Positions 11,633-22,984 of a stretch of 64,000 nt of DNA are shown one piece after another (position 1 is the first letter of the stretch; each line of letters begins with the position of its first letter). The DNA lies in NCBI GenBank assembly GCA_000320605.2, contig KB445797.1:680474-744473 (forward strand), in the 5' to 3' direction. A program made the position numbers and the translations under genes. This stretch comes from Gelatoporia subvermispora B (taxonomy: Eukaryota; Basidiomycota; Agaricomycetes; Polyporales; Gelatoporiaceae). The notes below the pieces were generated by a model. The model did not search any database, was not told the origin of the DNA, and saw nothing but the letters and a program-made list of their open reading frames with translations.

Positions 11633-14090
11633 TCAACCGTACACACGCGTTCTCTTCCTCTCGCTCTCGTACGCGCCATCCTGCCCCCGCTTCGACAACG
11701 AACCAGAGCCAGACTGCCTCCGGGAGACACGCTCGTCGATGAGCGCGAGCCGCTGCTCCTCGCGCTTGTACTTCCGTGCCAGACGATTGATTGCTGCAAC
11801 GCAGAAGCCTTGTCATCAGGAACAGACTAGTGCCACACGGGGTAAACTCGCCTTCGTCGTTGTTGCGCGCAAAGCGGTACCAGGCTTCCCAGCTGCGGTG
11901 AGGCCACTGCAATCGCACTGGTCAGACATCGCACGGCACCGCGCGAGACGAGACGAGGCAGACGCACCAGCTCCTCGAACGCGTGCCACTTGCGCCGCGT
12001 GTCGAGCGTGTCCCAGTCCGGGTCTGCGACGATGCGCTCCGCAATGCGGTGCACATCGTCCTCGACGAGCGAGTCGCGTACAGGCGACGACGTACGACGC
12101 GGCCGCCAACCCAACGTGCGCCGTACGGAGGCTTTGTCGTCCTCAGAGCCCTTCCCGCGGTCCTCGTGGGGGTCGTAGGCTGAACCAGAGTCTTCGTCGG
12201 ACTGGTCCTCGTACCTTGTTTGCCCGTGCATTCTGTCTGTGCCATTCGCGTTGCGGCGCTTGAGCGCGTCGAGCATGATGGGCTCAACTGTCTCCGGGTG
12301 TTTGCGCCAGTACTCGTTCCAGGACCTTTGGGTATGGTGTGGGCACTGGTGCATAGTGATCTTAGTGTCTGACACTGATTTGGCAGTGACTAATGCATAG
12401 GCAGGATGTGCATCCTACCATATGCAACGCACCTTTTCCGCGAGCATGTCGGTCAGCTGTTTCCTAGTGATATTTGGATTGCGCGCGAGCTCGTATAACA
12501 GGAGGTCCCGGAAGTATGCGTCGTCTTCTGCTGTGTACTCATTCCCGATTCCCCTGGGCACGACGCGAGTGGGTGGTGTCGGTGAGCGTTGTGGTACACG
12601 CGGCAGCTTTGGGTTATGTTTGCTGGTTGGCAATTTCCGCGGCTGTGGAGCCGGTGATGAGGCCTCAGAATCTGAGTCATCTGCTGATCGAGAGCGCGAC
12701 CGGCGAGAGCGTTGTGAGTGTGCTGATATGCCTTTGTGTCGGGGGAGACGAGGAGAGCTTCTATTGTGTAAGGGCTTCGTTGTGAATGCTTGCGGGTGCC
12801 GCTTGTACGTGCCATCAGTGGACAGAGATGGTGACCGGTCCCTTTCACTCTTGATGGACAAGTTCTTTCTGCTCACTTCTTTCCTTTTGTCCTTTCTGCT
12901 GCTGGATGAGCTAGCTGCATCCGCGGAAAGCGAGCGACGACGGTGTTCTGACTCAATAATTTTATTGATGCGCACGGAATGTTGTAGGTAATACTCTGTC
13001 CACTGGGCTGCTGTATGTTGATTCACCTGCCAGTGGTTATCGAATCAGTGCCAATTGTGACTATATGCGCCCCGCTTTGCAAATGGTGGTTTGATAGATT
13101 GCTCACCCCATGTAACTGTTCGATCGCCTCTTTGTCGCTCCTTTCTTGGCGTCTACTGGAGCTGAGCGCGTTGATCAACAGATGCTCTTCGGGTGGTCCG
13201 ATAGGTGGGATGATTGGCGCAGCTGTCCACCCTTGTGGCGTACTGTACACAACCACAGGAACACCGTTCACCGTCGCCACATACTGAAGCTGACCATCAG
13301 CTGATGTGCCAGCAGCTTGCACTGTTATCTGTGGTGTAGCACCCGGGACTGGATCTTGAGGTACCTGGAAGCCGTTAGACGTCGTGGCAGACTGGCCATG
13401 GCCGTTCAAAGATCGTATTTGTGCAGGTAGAATCGGAGAACCGGTCGAAAGTCGACTTTGTGATGCGGATGATGGCCGACGAGGCAGCGCAGGGACGGCG
13501 AATGTGTGATTGCTGCTTGAGCTGCTGGTACTTTGAGAGCGATCCAGCTGTGCCACCTTTGTTGATGAATCGGAATGCATATCTATTGTATGGCTTGATG
13601 GTTGACTGTGATCTTGGGGTGACTGTGGTCCTTCTTGAGGAGATGGTCCAGGGGACTGGGGCGAGAGCACTGGGCAGGAGACCTCCTTAGCCGTGCAACT
13701 TATGTGTTTTTCAGTAGCGGAAGAATTATCAGAGGCCACAGGTGCCACAGGGTCCCGCTGGGAGTGTGGCGATTCCTCGGCCATGGCGATTGTTGTTGTC
13801 TCAGAGGCGGTGACGGGAGAAGGCTGGCGTCCACAAACTACCGAGTGGCGTTTGTCTGTCATTTCAAGGGCTTCGGTCACCGGTACGGTACTATCATGTT
13901 GGCATTCGTCCCGTGAGAGGGCGGAGCTCGCTTGAATGGCGGCTGTGCTTGTGTCGAGTGCAGGGAGGTCGTCAGGCTCGATCTCGTCTGGGTCGTTGAG
14001 CAGTGCTTTCAGGACAAGGTCAGGTGAGGAAAGGTGGTCCATGGAGGCTTCAGAGTGTGTGTCAAGGATAAAGTTTGCATCGTGCAGCAT
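11633..14090 (-). CDS. Triple Myb/SANT-like (Rap1-type) protein, paralogue D (long form)
   Basis: Five exons on the minus strand: 14090-13107, 13026-12433, 12345-11968, 11906-11837 and 11793-11633, all in frame, giving 728 aa. The intron phases are 0,0,0,1, identical to the two smaller paralogues. It has a long Ser/Thr/Pro/Gln-rich N-terminal extension of about 290 residues that the others lack. Module 1 is HLLINALSSSRR...IEQLHG plus VNQHTAAQWTEYYLQH. Module 2 is YTAEDDAYFRDLLLYELARN...LAEK plus CPHHTQRSWNEYWRKH. Module 3 is VEDDVHRIAERIVADPDW...FEEL plus WPHRSWEAWYRFARNN. Between modules 1 and 2 is an Arg/Ser-rich region. The C-terminus is basic and coiled-coil-like (INRLARKYKREEQRLAL) and ends RVYG. 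Rap1-type Myb similarity suggests a chromatin or DNA-binding role; this is inference. Confidence 0.75.
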
Positions 14091-14645
14091 CGTGCAGACC
14101 GATGCAGCATGATGCAGGCAAGGACGCGCGGGCTGTCATTTCATCAGACGACGGCAGCACGCGTCTTCCCAAGCGGCTCGTTGTCAGGTGCTCAACCTCG
14201 CTCCTTATTCGCCTACACTCACGAATACCCGACGAGAGAATGTCTCATTTGAATAATGCTAACAAATTTTGGTGGAATTTTTCAGGGTGGTCCCAGCCAA
14301 CGAGTATTCTGCGCATGAAGAAATGCGCGTGGCCATTCGGCATCTGCCGAGGGTACCATGTCCTCTGAGGATACCGTTGTCCCTGAATCGATCTTCGTTC
14401 GAGGTACATCTGTACGTACTCGAGGACTGCGGTGAGAATTAGGTCCTGGCTTCTTCAGCCATGTGCTTCAAGTTCAACAAACCATGGGATCCAGCTGGAA
14501 CATCGTGAACTCTGGGATCCACCCGCGATGCGGTCATTGGTGCTAGACTTTGCAATGTGCAGCTCAATACCTGGAGTCGGACAATATGTTCTCTGAGAAC
14601 ACAGCTCATGCATCTCGACGTATAGAATCGTTACGTCCGCCTAAA

Positions 14646-15111
14646 ATGTCTCAAACAGCACGAGCACAGACTCAAGGGCATCGGAAGTCTCATGCCAACG
14701 ACACCGTCCTCGTCCTTGCTTTGCTTGCCGGACGTCGGCTAAAGCAAGCTAATTCAGAGATGATTGAAGAGCTCGACGGAGTGAGTGTTTGACGAACTCG
14801 ACTCACGCCATGCTTCGCTGAGACCTGATCAGGTCAACGGTTACTCGGCCGCTGAATGGAAAGACTACTGCCTGGACCACATGGTGCGGCTGATGCAGCT
14901 GGTGGACGAGCGTGAAGCTTCTCGCAAGACGCGTCGTGCAGCAATTCCGAACGCACAACCTACACCTCGCTGCTCAGTCGCACCGCTCCAAGAGACGGGC
15001 AATTCGCCTGCACGGGAGCCTTGGGATGCGGCGAACGTTTCTCGGACATACAAGTATAAGGAAACCACTCGACGGGTCACGCTCACCGCCAAAGAGTCGA
15101 GGTCATTTTGA
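14646..15111 (+). pseudogene. Truncated, inverted copy of the triple Myb-like family (paralogue E)
   Basis: Opposite strand to its relatives. Exon 14646-14780 and exon 14833-15111 join at phase 0 to 138 aa. It carries only module 1: VLVLALLAGRRLKQ...IEELDG plus VNGYSAAEWKDYCLDH, with the intron exactly where the other family members have theirs. After about 70 unrelated residues it stops at 15109-15111, before any module 2 or 3. The splice sites and frame are intact, so a short protein may still be made. It could be a decayed copy or a single-module derivative. Confidence 0.55.
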
Positions 15112-16249
15112 AGGACCAAGCGACCTCTACGCGACAAGCAGAACATCTTAACTGTTTCATGCGGAATATGCCTCAATTTCTCTATAAGTCGTTCACTTTC
15201 TATCCCTCTGAGCCATAGCGCAGGGCATCTCCAGAATACAGATGCGCTGAGATGTCAGATGGATGCGTATACTTCAGTGTTTCGTTAAGGGAGGTTATCA
15301 ACTGTTGATATTTGTCCCCCTCAAGGTTTGCGCGAGTAAGCGAGGGGGGGTTCTTGGTGCGTCCCCTCATGATGTACTCAATTTCTCATAGTTATCGTAT
15401 ACCTGGCTTCCGGGTAGAACCCCGGCCACTTGAAGCACCAGGAGAATGAAACCTTGGCCTGTTCATGGAACGAAGTCGTCCCAGTGATGAATTCCTCAAG
15501 GGCACTTATACCGGCTGTGCAAACCGCCGCGAAAAGGGGAAACTTTTATGATGGAAAAGCAAAGTGTTTTGTCCCGGTCCAACGGTTCTATCTCGGACCC
15601 CGAAGCGATTGTGCCTTAGCGGTGCTTTGTGAATAGCTTGATGTCAACCTGCATCGGCCATCTTCGCCAGATTCCGCCTTCCCGTACTGACCCGGGAGCA
15701 CCTCAGAGGAGCTGTGTTTCGAACATCTGCCTTAGTACATCAGAAATCGGCCAGCCAGCGCTTCGGCTTCCGTCGAAGAGGGCCCGAGGGTCTTCTCCAG
15801 CGTCAGGATCTGTCCACGAGAACGTCCGAGGCGAACTTCAGCCGTCCGGCCTGATCTCTGGCGTGGCGCTCAGCATGGTTATCGGGTGCCCTGCGTTTTC
15901 CGCCTTCTGACGACCGCGAGGACCCGCATCACGTCTATTCCGAATTCCGAATTCCGAAGTACTAACAATAGAGGGTTTGCAACATTCTATCACTCCTGAG
16001 TGACTTGTTCATGTGTCCAGGGCGCTCTCAACAAGCACCTAAGGTTAGCGGGGTGGAGCCCAAGGCAGGGGAGCTACCGCCCAAGTCTTACTAAGACCCC
16101 TCGCCGGCAGTTATCTGTCAGCCCAAACGTCCGCCATGAAGCGAAGTTATGAATCCACAACTGAGCAAGCCACTAGATTTGTTGATAAAATACACAAAAA
16201 AATGCTTCTACCGGTAATGCCCAACAGTTGCAGAACACAATGCTTGCAA
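15112..16249. other. Intergenic, nothing recognised
   Basis: About 1.1 kb between the truncated Myb-like copy and the 3' end of the cyclophilin. Only short unconvincing frames. A direct repeat, attccgaattccga, lies at about 15940. Confidence 0.35.
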
Positions 16250-18196
16250 TCATGCAAAGAGCTTCTTGTACGCCTTGCGCTCCTTCTCCCGCTGCTCGCG
16301 CTTGCGCTGCCGCACCTTCTCGAGCTCGCCAAGGATGGCCTTGTCATCCTTGACGAGTTGGCTTGCCTGGACAAGATCCTGCTCCGCATTATCGTCCTCT
16401 TTCAGAGCGGCATGCGCGAGTGCGCGGCGGTAGAGCGCTTTCGCTGTGTGCATAATTCATTTAGCAGCCGGTACGACAGAAGAGGGCATAAAACAAGACG
16501 CACCCTTGTCGGCGTCATTCAGCTCCATCTCTAGCGCGCGGTCGGTGCTCGCCAGCGCAATATTCGCGTTCGCGGGGCCGCCCGCCTTAAGTGCGGCAAG
16601 CGCCGAATTGAGCAGGAGTGGCGCCAAAAGCGCGTCCCACGAGTCCTTGAGCTCAGGGGGCGCATCCTCAGGCAGGACGGGGTGGAAGTCAAGGTAGCGC
16701 ACCGCCTCTGCATTCCGCATCAGCAAACGGCCTCCTCCATCAGCGAAATCCGACACCCATTACTCACTCTGATACTTCTGCAGAGCCGCCTCGACCTGGC
16801 CGGCCTTGAACAGCTTGTTGCCCACCTCGCGCACCTCGCGTGCAACGCGCAGCGCCGCCTCGGGCTTTTCCTGCACGTCGAGCCCGCCGACGGGGCCCTG
16901 GTCCTCGGGATAGTCCTCGTACGGGTCGCCGTCCGCGCCGGCCTCCTCCTGCGAGTCTACGTCGTCCGCCGCGAGCACGCCGCAGTCCGCGATCACGCAT
17001 GGCGCGACGGGCACGTCGCCCTCGGACGTCGGCGTGTTCTCGATCGCGCGCACGACGGACTTGCCGCGCAGGACCTCGCCGAAGACGACGTGCTTCCCGT
17101 CGAGGTGTGTCGTCGCGCTGCAGGTGATGAAGAACTGCGAGCCGTTCGTGCCCGGGCCGGCGTTGGCCTATGGCGAGGGGTTAAAGGGATGGAGGGGGAA
17201 GAGGGATGGAGGGACGGGAAACGTACCATGGAGAGGAGGAACCGCTTCGTGTGCTTCACCTCGAAGTTCTCGTCCTCGAACTTTTCGCCGTAGATAGATT
17301 CGCCACCGGTGCCGTTGCCAGCGGTGAAATCGCCACCCTGCACCATGAATCTGAAGAATCATAGTAAGCACAGAAAGCCTTCCATGTGAACACAGTGACA
17401 TTGATTTCCATGAGGCAGACCATGCGAGTAGATTTATCGTGTGGAGAGTTTGTAACGTGAATTCGAGACAACAGAATCACAATCGATGGGGCGCATGAGC
17501 ATGGCAGGCGCCATCATGATATCCATCATGCATCCCGTCCCGTGGTGGAAGATATCTGATCTGTCTCTAGATCATGCGGCAGAGCATCCGCGAGATCAGA
17601 GAAAACATGAGCATTGCACGAACTGACCGTTGTGATGCTCTCCGGGGCGCTGCCAAGCGACCTCGCGCATCTGCACCAGGGCTTTAGAACTCGCCGTTGT
17701 ACTGTAACGGACAACAAACACGCTCTGATGCCTCAGATGACAGACGCATACTCCAAATGCACCCGAGTAAACCCACCGAGCGCCACAGCATGCAGAGTGC
17801 ACCCGTTAGCGGCAGCGAACAGGAACAGGTCAATTCCTACTAGTTGTCGTTCGGCTCTTCTCTCCGATACCAACGAAGCCAAGGAGGGCTGTGCAAACAT
17901 GCGTGAACTGAGGAAATTTGACTGCCACTCACCCCTTGATGACTCGGTGGAACGCGGAACCCTTATAGTGCAGCGGCTTCCCCGCATTCCCTACGCCTTT
18001 CTCTCCAGTGCATAGCGCGCCTGTTTGCACACAGAGTTCCTCTCAGCTTCGCAAACCATCACCGGCAATTGCTCTACTCACGAAAGTTTTCTGCAGTCTT
18101 CGGGACAATATCACTGAAAAGCTGCATGACGATGCGTCCTGCAGGCTTGCCGCCGATGGTCACGTCGAAGTATGTGAGAGGTCTCTCGGATGCCAT
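16250..18196 (-). CDS. CPR6: Cyp40-type peptidyl-prolyl cis-trans isomerase with TPR domain
   Basis: Cyclophilin 40/Cpr6 family: an N-terminal prolyl isomerase and a C-terminal TPR domain that binds the Hsp90 C-terminus. The first exon (18196-18082) starts [16 protein letters not shown]. It is followed by the ALCTGEKG and AFHRVIKG exon (to 17933), [21 protein letters not shown] after 17350, [19 protein letters not shown], and the TPR exons ending [17 protein letters not shown] and KAYKKLFA at the stop 16250. Catalytic-site residues (HR in FHRV, the F/Q segment, and the aligned GSQFFI and His of LDGKHV) are present. One intron, 17351-17932, is about 582 bp, ten times the local norm. Order, length and ending are typical of the family. 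Confidence 0.9.
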
Positions 18197-18629
18197 GTTT
18201 GATCAAGAGAGTATATTCCGAGTGCGATTAGTCGTGAAAGCTAGTTGTGTAAAAGAGAAATGCGAAGGGCGAAGGCGCTGAATGGAATATATAGAGAGGA
18301 TGCATGTCGGGATACAAGGGCCTGTTCCTTCGAGAATCTCCCAGAAGCCATCAGTAGACGCCGAGACACATGCGGGCGTTGACTATAGGCGCCCAAAGAG
18401 TCGAGCGTTCTTCGACTTTGCCACAAACTGGAACGAGGGTGGTGCTTACCTGCATATCCTGTTACTGTCATATATACTGGAGACACACTTCTGAACTTGT
18501 TTATAGACTCGAAATCCTCTCGGGGCACTTCCTCACGGGGCACCTGCAAAGGCTCTGGTCCGATGACGTCTCTGGATTGGTCGTTCGGTTTCGAGGAGCA
18601 AAACCATAGCATGCCGACTTCGCATATAA

Positions 18630-19160
18630 TTTTGAGTTCCTTCCTGTCACGGAGATCCATCATTGGGCTTGAGAAACCCACGGCGTTTGCCCCGTTATTT
18701 GGCTCTGGTCACAAGCCGGATGGGAGTCAGAGCGAGGCGTACGCCGTAGAATGACTGCGGTCAATGCAGGCCATGAGGTGCCCGTATCGCCGCAGCTAGA
18801 GTCTCCCGTTTCAGCCTCATTGTTGAGCAGTGTCTCATAGTTTTGGGGCTTGTGAAGATGAAAAGAGACAACCACCCGCCCAATCTGTTCTGACGCTGAT
18901 GCAGAGCCTTTCATCGCCTGCTTGTGATTCGCCTACTTGCCATAATCCACCAGAACATCCTCGGCGGTCATGCATTTCCAATGATGCATCGGCCATAGTT
19001 CTAGCGAGCCGCTGCAGTTCTGTAAGCATCATGTGCTGTCGCCGCAGACACGGCCGCCACGAGAGCGCTCAGCTAGGAATCCAGCAATGTCTCGCTGGGA
19101 CTCAGGCGCCACCACCGTCCGACAGCTGTAGATGGAGATCAGCTCAATGTGATACATCAC
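18630..19160 (-). other. Possible unresolved minus-strand gene
   Basis: Two neighbouring minus-strand stretches read like protein: one around 19029-18935 (MLTELQRLARTMADASLEMH) and one around 18890-18780 (HKPQNYETLLNNEAETGDSS). I could not find an intron that joins them in frame, so no CDS is called. No family recognised. Confidence 0.2.
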
Positions 19161-19309
19161 CCTGGGGAGCGGATGAATCCCGAATGCCTGCTATAGCTGT
19201 CATCCAATTTCCAAACCGCTGCGCTAGTCACTTGTCAATCTACTCAACATCACGGCTCCCGGGCTACCCACTGAGACCGAGTCTCGTGCGATTGTCGGAG
19301 TGGCACTGT

Positions 19310-19570
19310 TTACTTTACATCTGCCTCGGTAATTGGGTGGAACAAGGCGAGCCGCACAGACTGCAGAAGCGGCCTTCTCCGTCCGCATCAACACGCCGCA
19401 TAACCACCGGCAGGGTGAGGCCAGTAAGCAGTGATCGTGGGACGTACCAATAACACAAATACACCCGTTAGCAATAATCCAAGAATAGATTGAGTAGCCC
19501 AGTCCAAATTCTGGGTGACTTTACCCGCGAGCGCGGCGCCGCTGGTGTACGGCGCCCAGCAATCAGACAT
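19310..19570 (-). CDS. Candidate small single-pass membrane protein
   Basis: First exon from ATG 19570 encodes MSDCWAPYTSGAALAGKVTQ and then a clear hydrophobic segment (SILGLLLTGVFVLL). A GTACGT donor follows. After an acceptor near 19360 a second short exon reads SVRLALFHPITEADVK to a TAA at 19310-19312, in phase. This gives about 57 aa. Without splicing the frame gives 60 aa. No family recognised; small size makes this uncertain. Confidence 0.35.
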
Positions 19571-22500
19571 TCTGATAAATCGAGCGAATTTCGAACGTCT
19601 ATCTTTATATCGATGGTGAAGCCGAAATAAAAAAGATTTCGAGATCTCCGCCAGTAAATTGCTTGTTGACCGGGTTCAACCTTCCACTCAACGCCGGAGC
19701 ATAGCCACTGCGAACAAATATTTGTTCTCTCACGTGACCAGTGTAGCGAAGCAAGACGGCAAGTCTGTTGATGAACGAGATTCTAAGGGAATAGACAGTA
19801 TCGGTTTCGATTATTATCCGATATTTGCTGAACATTTAGTAATGTACCATTTAATTATTGTCGCTTAACAACCCAGTGATGCGCTCGGCTTTGCAAAGGT
19901 CATATGTCAATACCTGAAGTGCGCTGCCTTTGTATATGTGTATGTGTTGTCTTCGCCGTCTTGAGCCAAGAACTGATGCATGCTATATAATCACTGCGAA
20001 TAACAAATGTGCATATGTGGGCTGTGCGCTGCCCTCGGGCCTTGATTGTATTAAGTGTTGAATGCCCACACAACGTCTCCCCGTGATAATAAATTAATCG
20101 CATGATTAATGGGCACATCGATCCTGAAGAAGGAACAACAAGAGCATTTTACATCTTGTACACAGCAAATGCACGCCGCTTGCTGCGCCAGAGGCTTGCG
20201 ACCTGAAGTTGTTTGACACTGCGTGGGAACCTCGGTTGTCCCGCAGTATGACAAACCAGCACCGACGGCGCCCCTCTGTTGCGAGATTGTCATTGGCATC
20301 AGGATCTGTTAGAGATCAGCTACAGGTGAGGGCGCCACCTGTCCAGTGGACAGCGCTCGCGGAAGATGTTTGTCTCAGGGTCCGGTGTCTCGAAGCCCAG
20401 GTTTGGCGCAGTCATGGCTGGAGTTTCACATGAGCTAGTCGGTGCAAATCTCTCCGAAGAAAATATCATCGCAGCTGTGAAAAAGACAGGAGACACGACA
20501 GTGCGAACCTTCCCGACGTTTACCTTTGAAGCACAGCCACATCGAACAATTTGCGGGTTCACGTGATAATCCTTCGGACATGCAGACTCGATTTTGTGAT
20601 CTTAGGTATGCTTTGGTCTCATCCATGAGACTCGCAGAGTCAGGTCAAGGGATCTAATCAGCCATATGATAATGACATGCTGGTCCTAATGGTTTCACGG
20701 CCTCGCTGTTGACCTGTTTCATCTAATGCTCTTTCGTCATCTGTCTACCAATGGTGAAAATTTATTTCGTTGATCAAGAGCAGTTTATCTGAGTTGAGAT
20801 ACGGTATGTTGATATATCGCACTGAATTCCAAATTCATTGGTGCTCGGGACTCGGAAGCTGAGCCTGCGTGCAGTGTCCAGCTCGCTTTTTTTCATCGTC
20901 AATGAAAGTCGCCCATTCAATGTTTCAGGAACAAAGGGGCCGTCTGTTTTATGCACATGAAAGGTACATCAAGGTCCGAATAACACGCACATACAACTGG
21001 TATTTGAGTTGTGTTCGATTGGCAATTGCATTGTCCGTGACAAGCCATAGAAGACTCAATGTTCAATTTGCAATTGATCAACCACGAAAAATACAGTACT
21101 CCAGAGCCAATAGTTCGCAGACTCCACTAGGCCGAAACTACATTCTGTGTACTTACAACGTTTCGGTGGGGAATGGATGCTGCTTCTAATCGTTGCCATC
21201 ATCGCACACAGCGCCGTCAAATCGAGTAAAGAATATCATAATCCCATGCAAAGCTGACCGGAGCAATAACCAGTCCTTCGATTCGATGATAGTCACGGGA
21301 GTAGGTCGAACCGAGGGCCGGAGGCTGAGCACATTATCCCAGCAATACCGAGCTCTCATTGACTCTGGGCGGGGTGCTTCCATGGACGTTATTGTGACAG
21401 AGAAGTCAAGTAAATCGGAATCACCCCTTTTGAGCGACCTGTACGTATCCTATGCCACTCCGGGAGACGCGCGAATCCACCGCAGCGAACCACAACGCGC
21501 GGTCGAACATGTTGCACATGGACACCGCGCACGACCGCGAAGCTCCGTGTGTGTTTCACGAGCAACACCTATCAATCCCGCGATAGCAATCACACACTGC
21601 AGAAACATCAGCCGTGTATGGTGCGCAAGATCAAATACGTGCGGGCGGCCTCGCATGTGGGCGGCCCGAGCTCCGCCTCACCGCTCAGCGTCCCCGAGGA
21701 GGAAGCGTTAAAACCCGGTTTGCATCGTAGCGCTGTCAAGCTCTCTAAGCTACTGAGCATGGCAAGGTTTCCCAGGAATTCAGCGTTAACCACGCATGTA
21801 ATACCAATCCAGCGATGCCCACGCGAGCCATGCCATGGCCCCAATCCGGCCGACCGATTTTCGCCCCAACAGCACATTCTAGAGTTGGCGCCTGTTGCAC
21901 TGATTTTCGGCGACACATAAGAATGCCGACTTGTGAGCGACCCTGAGGGTTACATGCCGCGTGGCTGCGAGAGTGACTCATGGCGAAAATGGACTGGTCC
22001 GGCTGGCGTCGCCTAATCGTGTTCTGACCCACTCAGCGGCGCGAATGGTTGCCGGTATGAGTGTGAAGCTGCGGTGGCACCTGCGGCCCAGTCCTAGACA
22101 TTTGATCTGAGGCTGCGTTGAGCGAAGGTTCAGTACACAGCCGAAAAGAGCAAAGTCACCGTTGCACCAAGCTGCGGGATCGGATCTTTGAGCATAACGG
22201 ACCTGCTGGGTCCAAAGCCAGGAACCAGTGAGATTCGTACATTCGCCCTCGACATTGATGTCGGAATACGTATGTGAGCGTGGATGTCAGATCTAGTTCT
22301 AACGTGCACACATTGCCTAGTATCGGTGGTATAAATTCACTTGTACTGCCGTTCTCAACTTAGAGGTTCTAGCTAAATCCGGAGTGACTGTGAGAACCGC
22401 AAACTACACGTGGGTGCATGTGCCACCTGCAAGATGCAGTGTCGATGGGAAGGTACAATGTCACAGTTAGAATCTGTGAGCAAATTGTCCTGCTTTGCCG

Positions 22501-22984
22501 TATGTACCGAGAGCGTCGAAGCGATGAGAACAAAGAGAGTTTAAACGGCGCGTTTGTGGTAGACTAGAGTCGACCGGTTCTGAGACTCTTAGGAAGAGAG
22601 TAAGAGAGAGGCCAGCGCCTAAGTGTACTTTTCAGCGTTATCGGCTATCGTCCACATGGCTCCTGGCGACTACGGGTCTTACTTTGGTCGGCGTTCGAGC
22701 CTGTGGGGAACGCTCTTGATACAAAGTTGCCCTATCTGCATACTTGGTCTGAGAGCGTCCACATGGTTCGCACCGCGCATGCACATGGTGATGTACAGTT
22801 ATAGCAGAATTCACACCCCAGCGGTTCCTTTCTGCTCGACTTGTTGCCAACACGCGGCTTTCCGCTTTATCGACCAATCTATCAGACAAAGATTGGAGCA
22901 TGCAAGACATAAAGAACACACCGCAGCACTCGGCAGCTCACAAGGAGGCGCAGGATCGTTCCAGAATCCCTTCAGCTGTACATC
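19571..22984. other. Gene-poor stretch, nothing recognised
   Basis: About 3.4 kb with only short overlapping frames on both strands. Parts are AT-rich (19590-20160). No conserved domain, terminal repeat, transposase or tRNA was seen. It could hold decayed sequence or non-coding transcripts. Confidence 0.4.

Noticed and set aside
12422..12991. 189-codon plus-strand frame
   Set aside because: Shadow of the Arg/Ser-rich exon 2 of Myb-like paralogue D; the minus strand has the conserved modules and splice sites.
16840..17127. Arg/Pro-rich plus-strand frame over the cyclophilin gene
   Set aside because: Antisense of GC-rich cyclophilin exons; no independent support.
21193..21916. Overlapping plus and minus frames, some starting with hydrophobic residues like a signal peptide
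   Set aside because: No splice-consistent gene model, no recognised domain, and several equally long frames on both strands.
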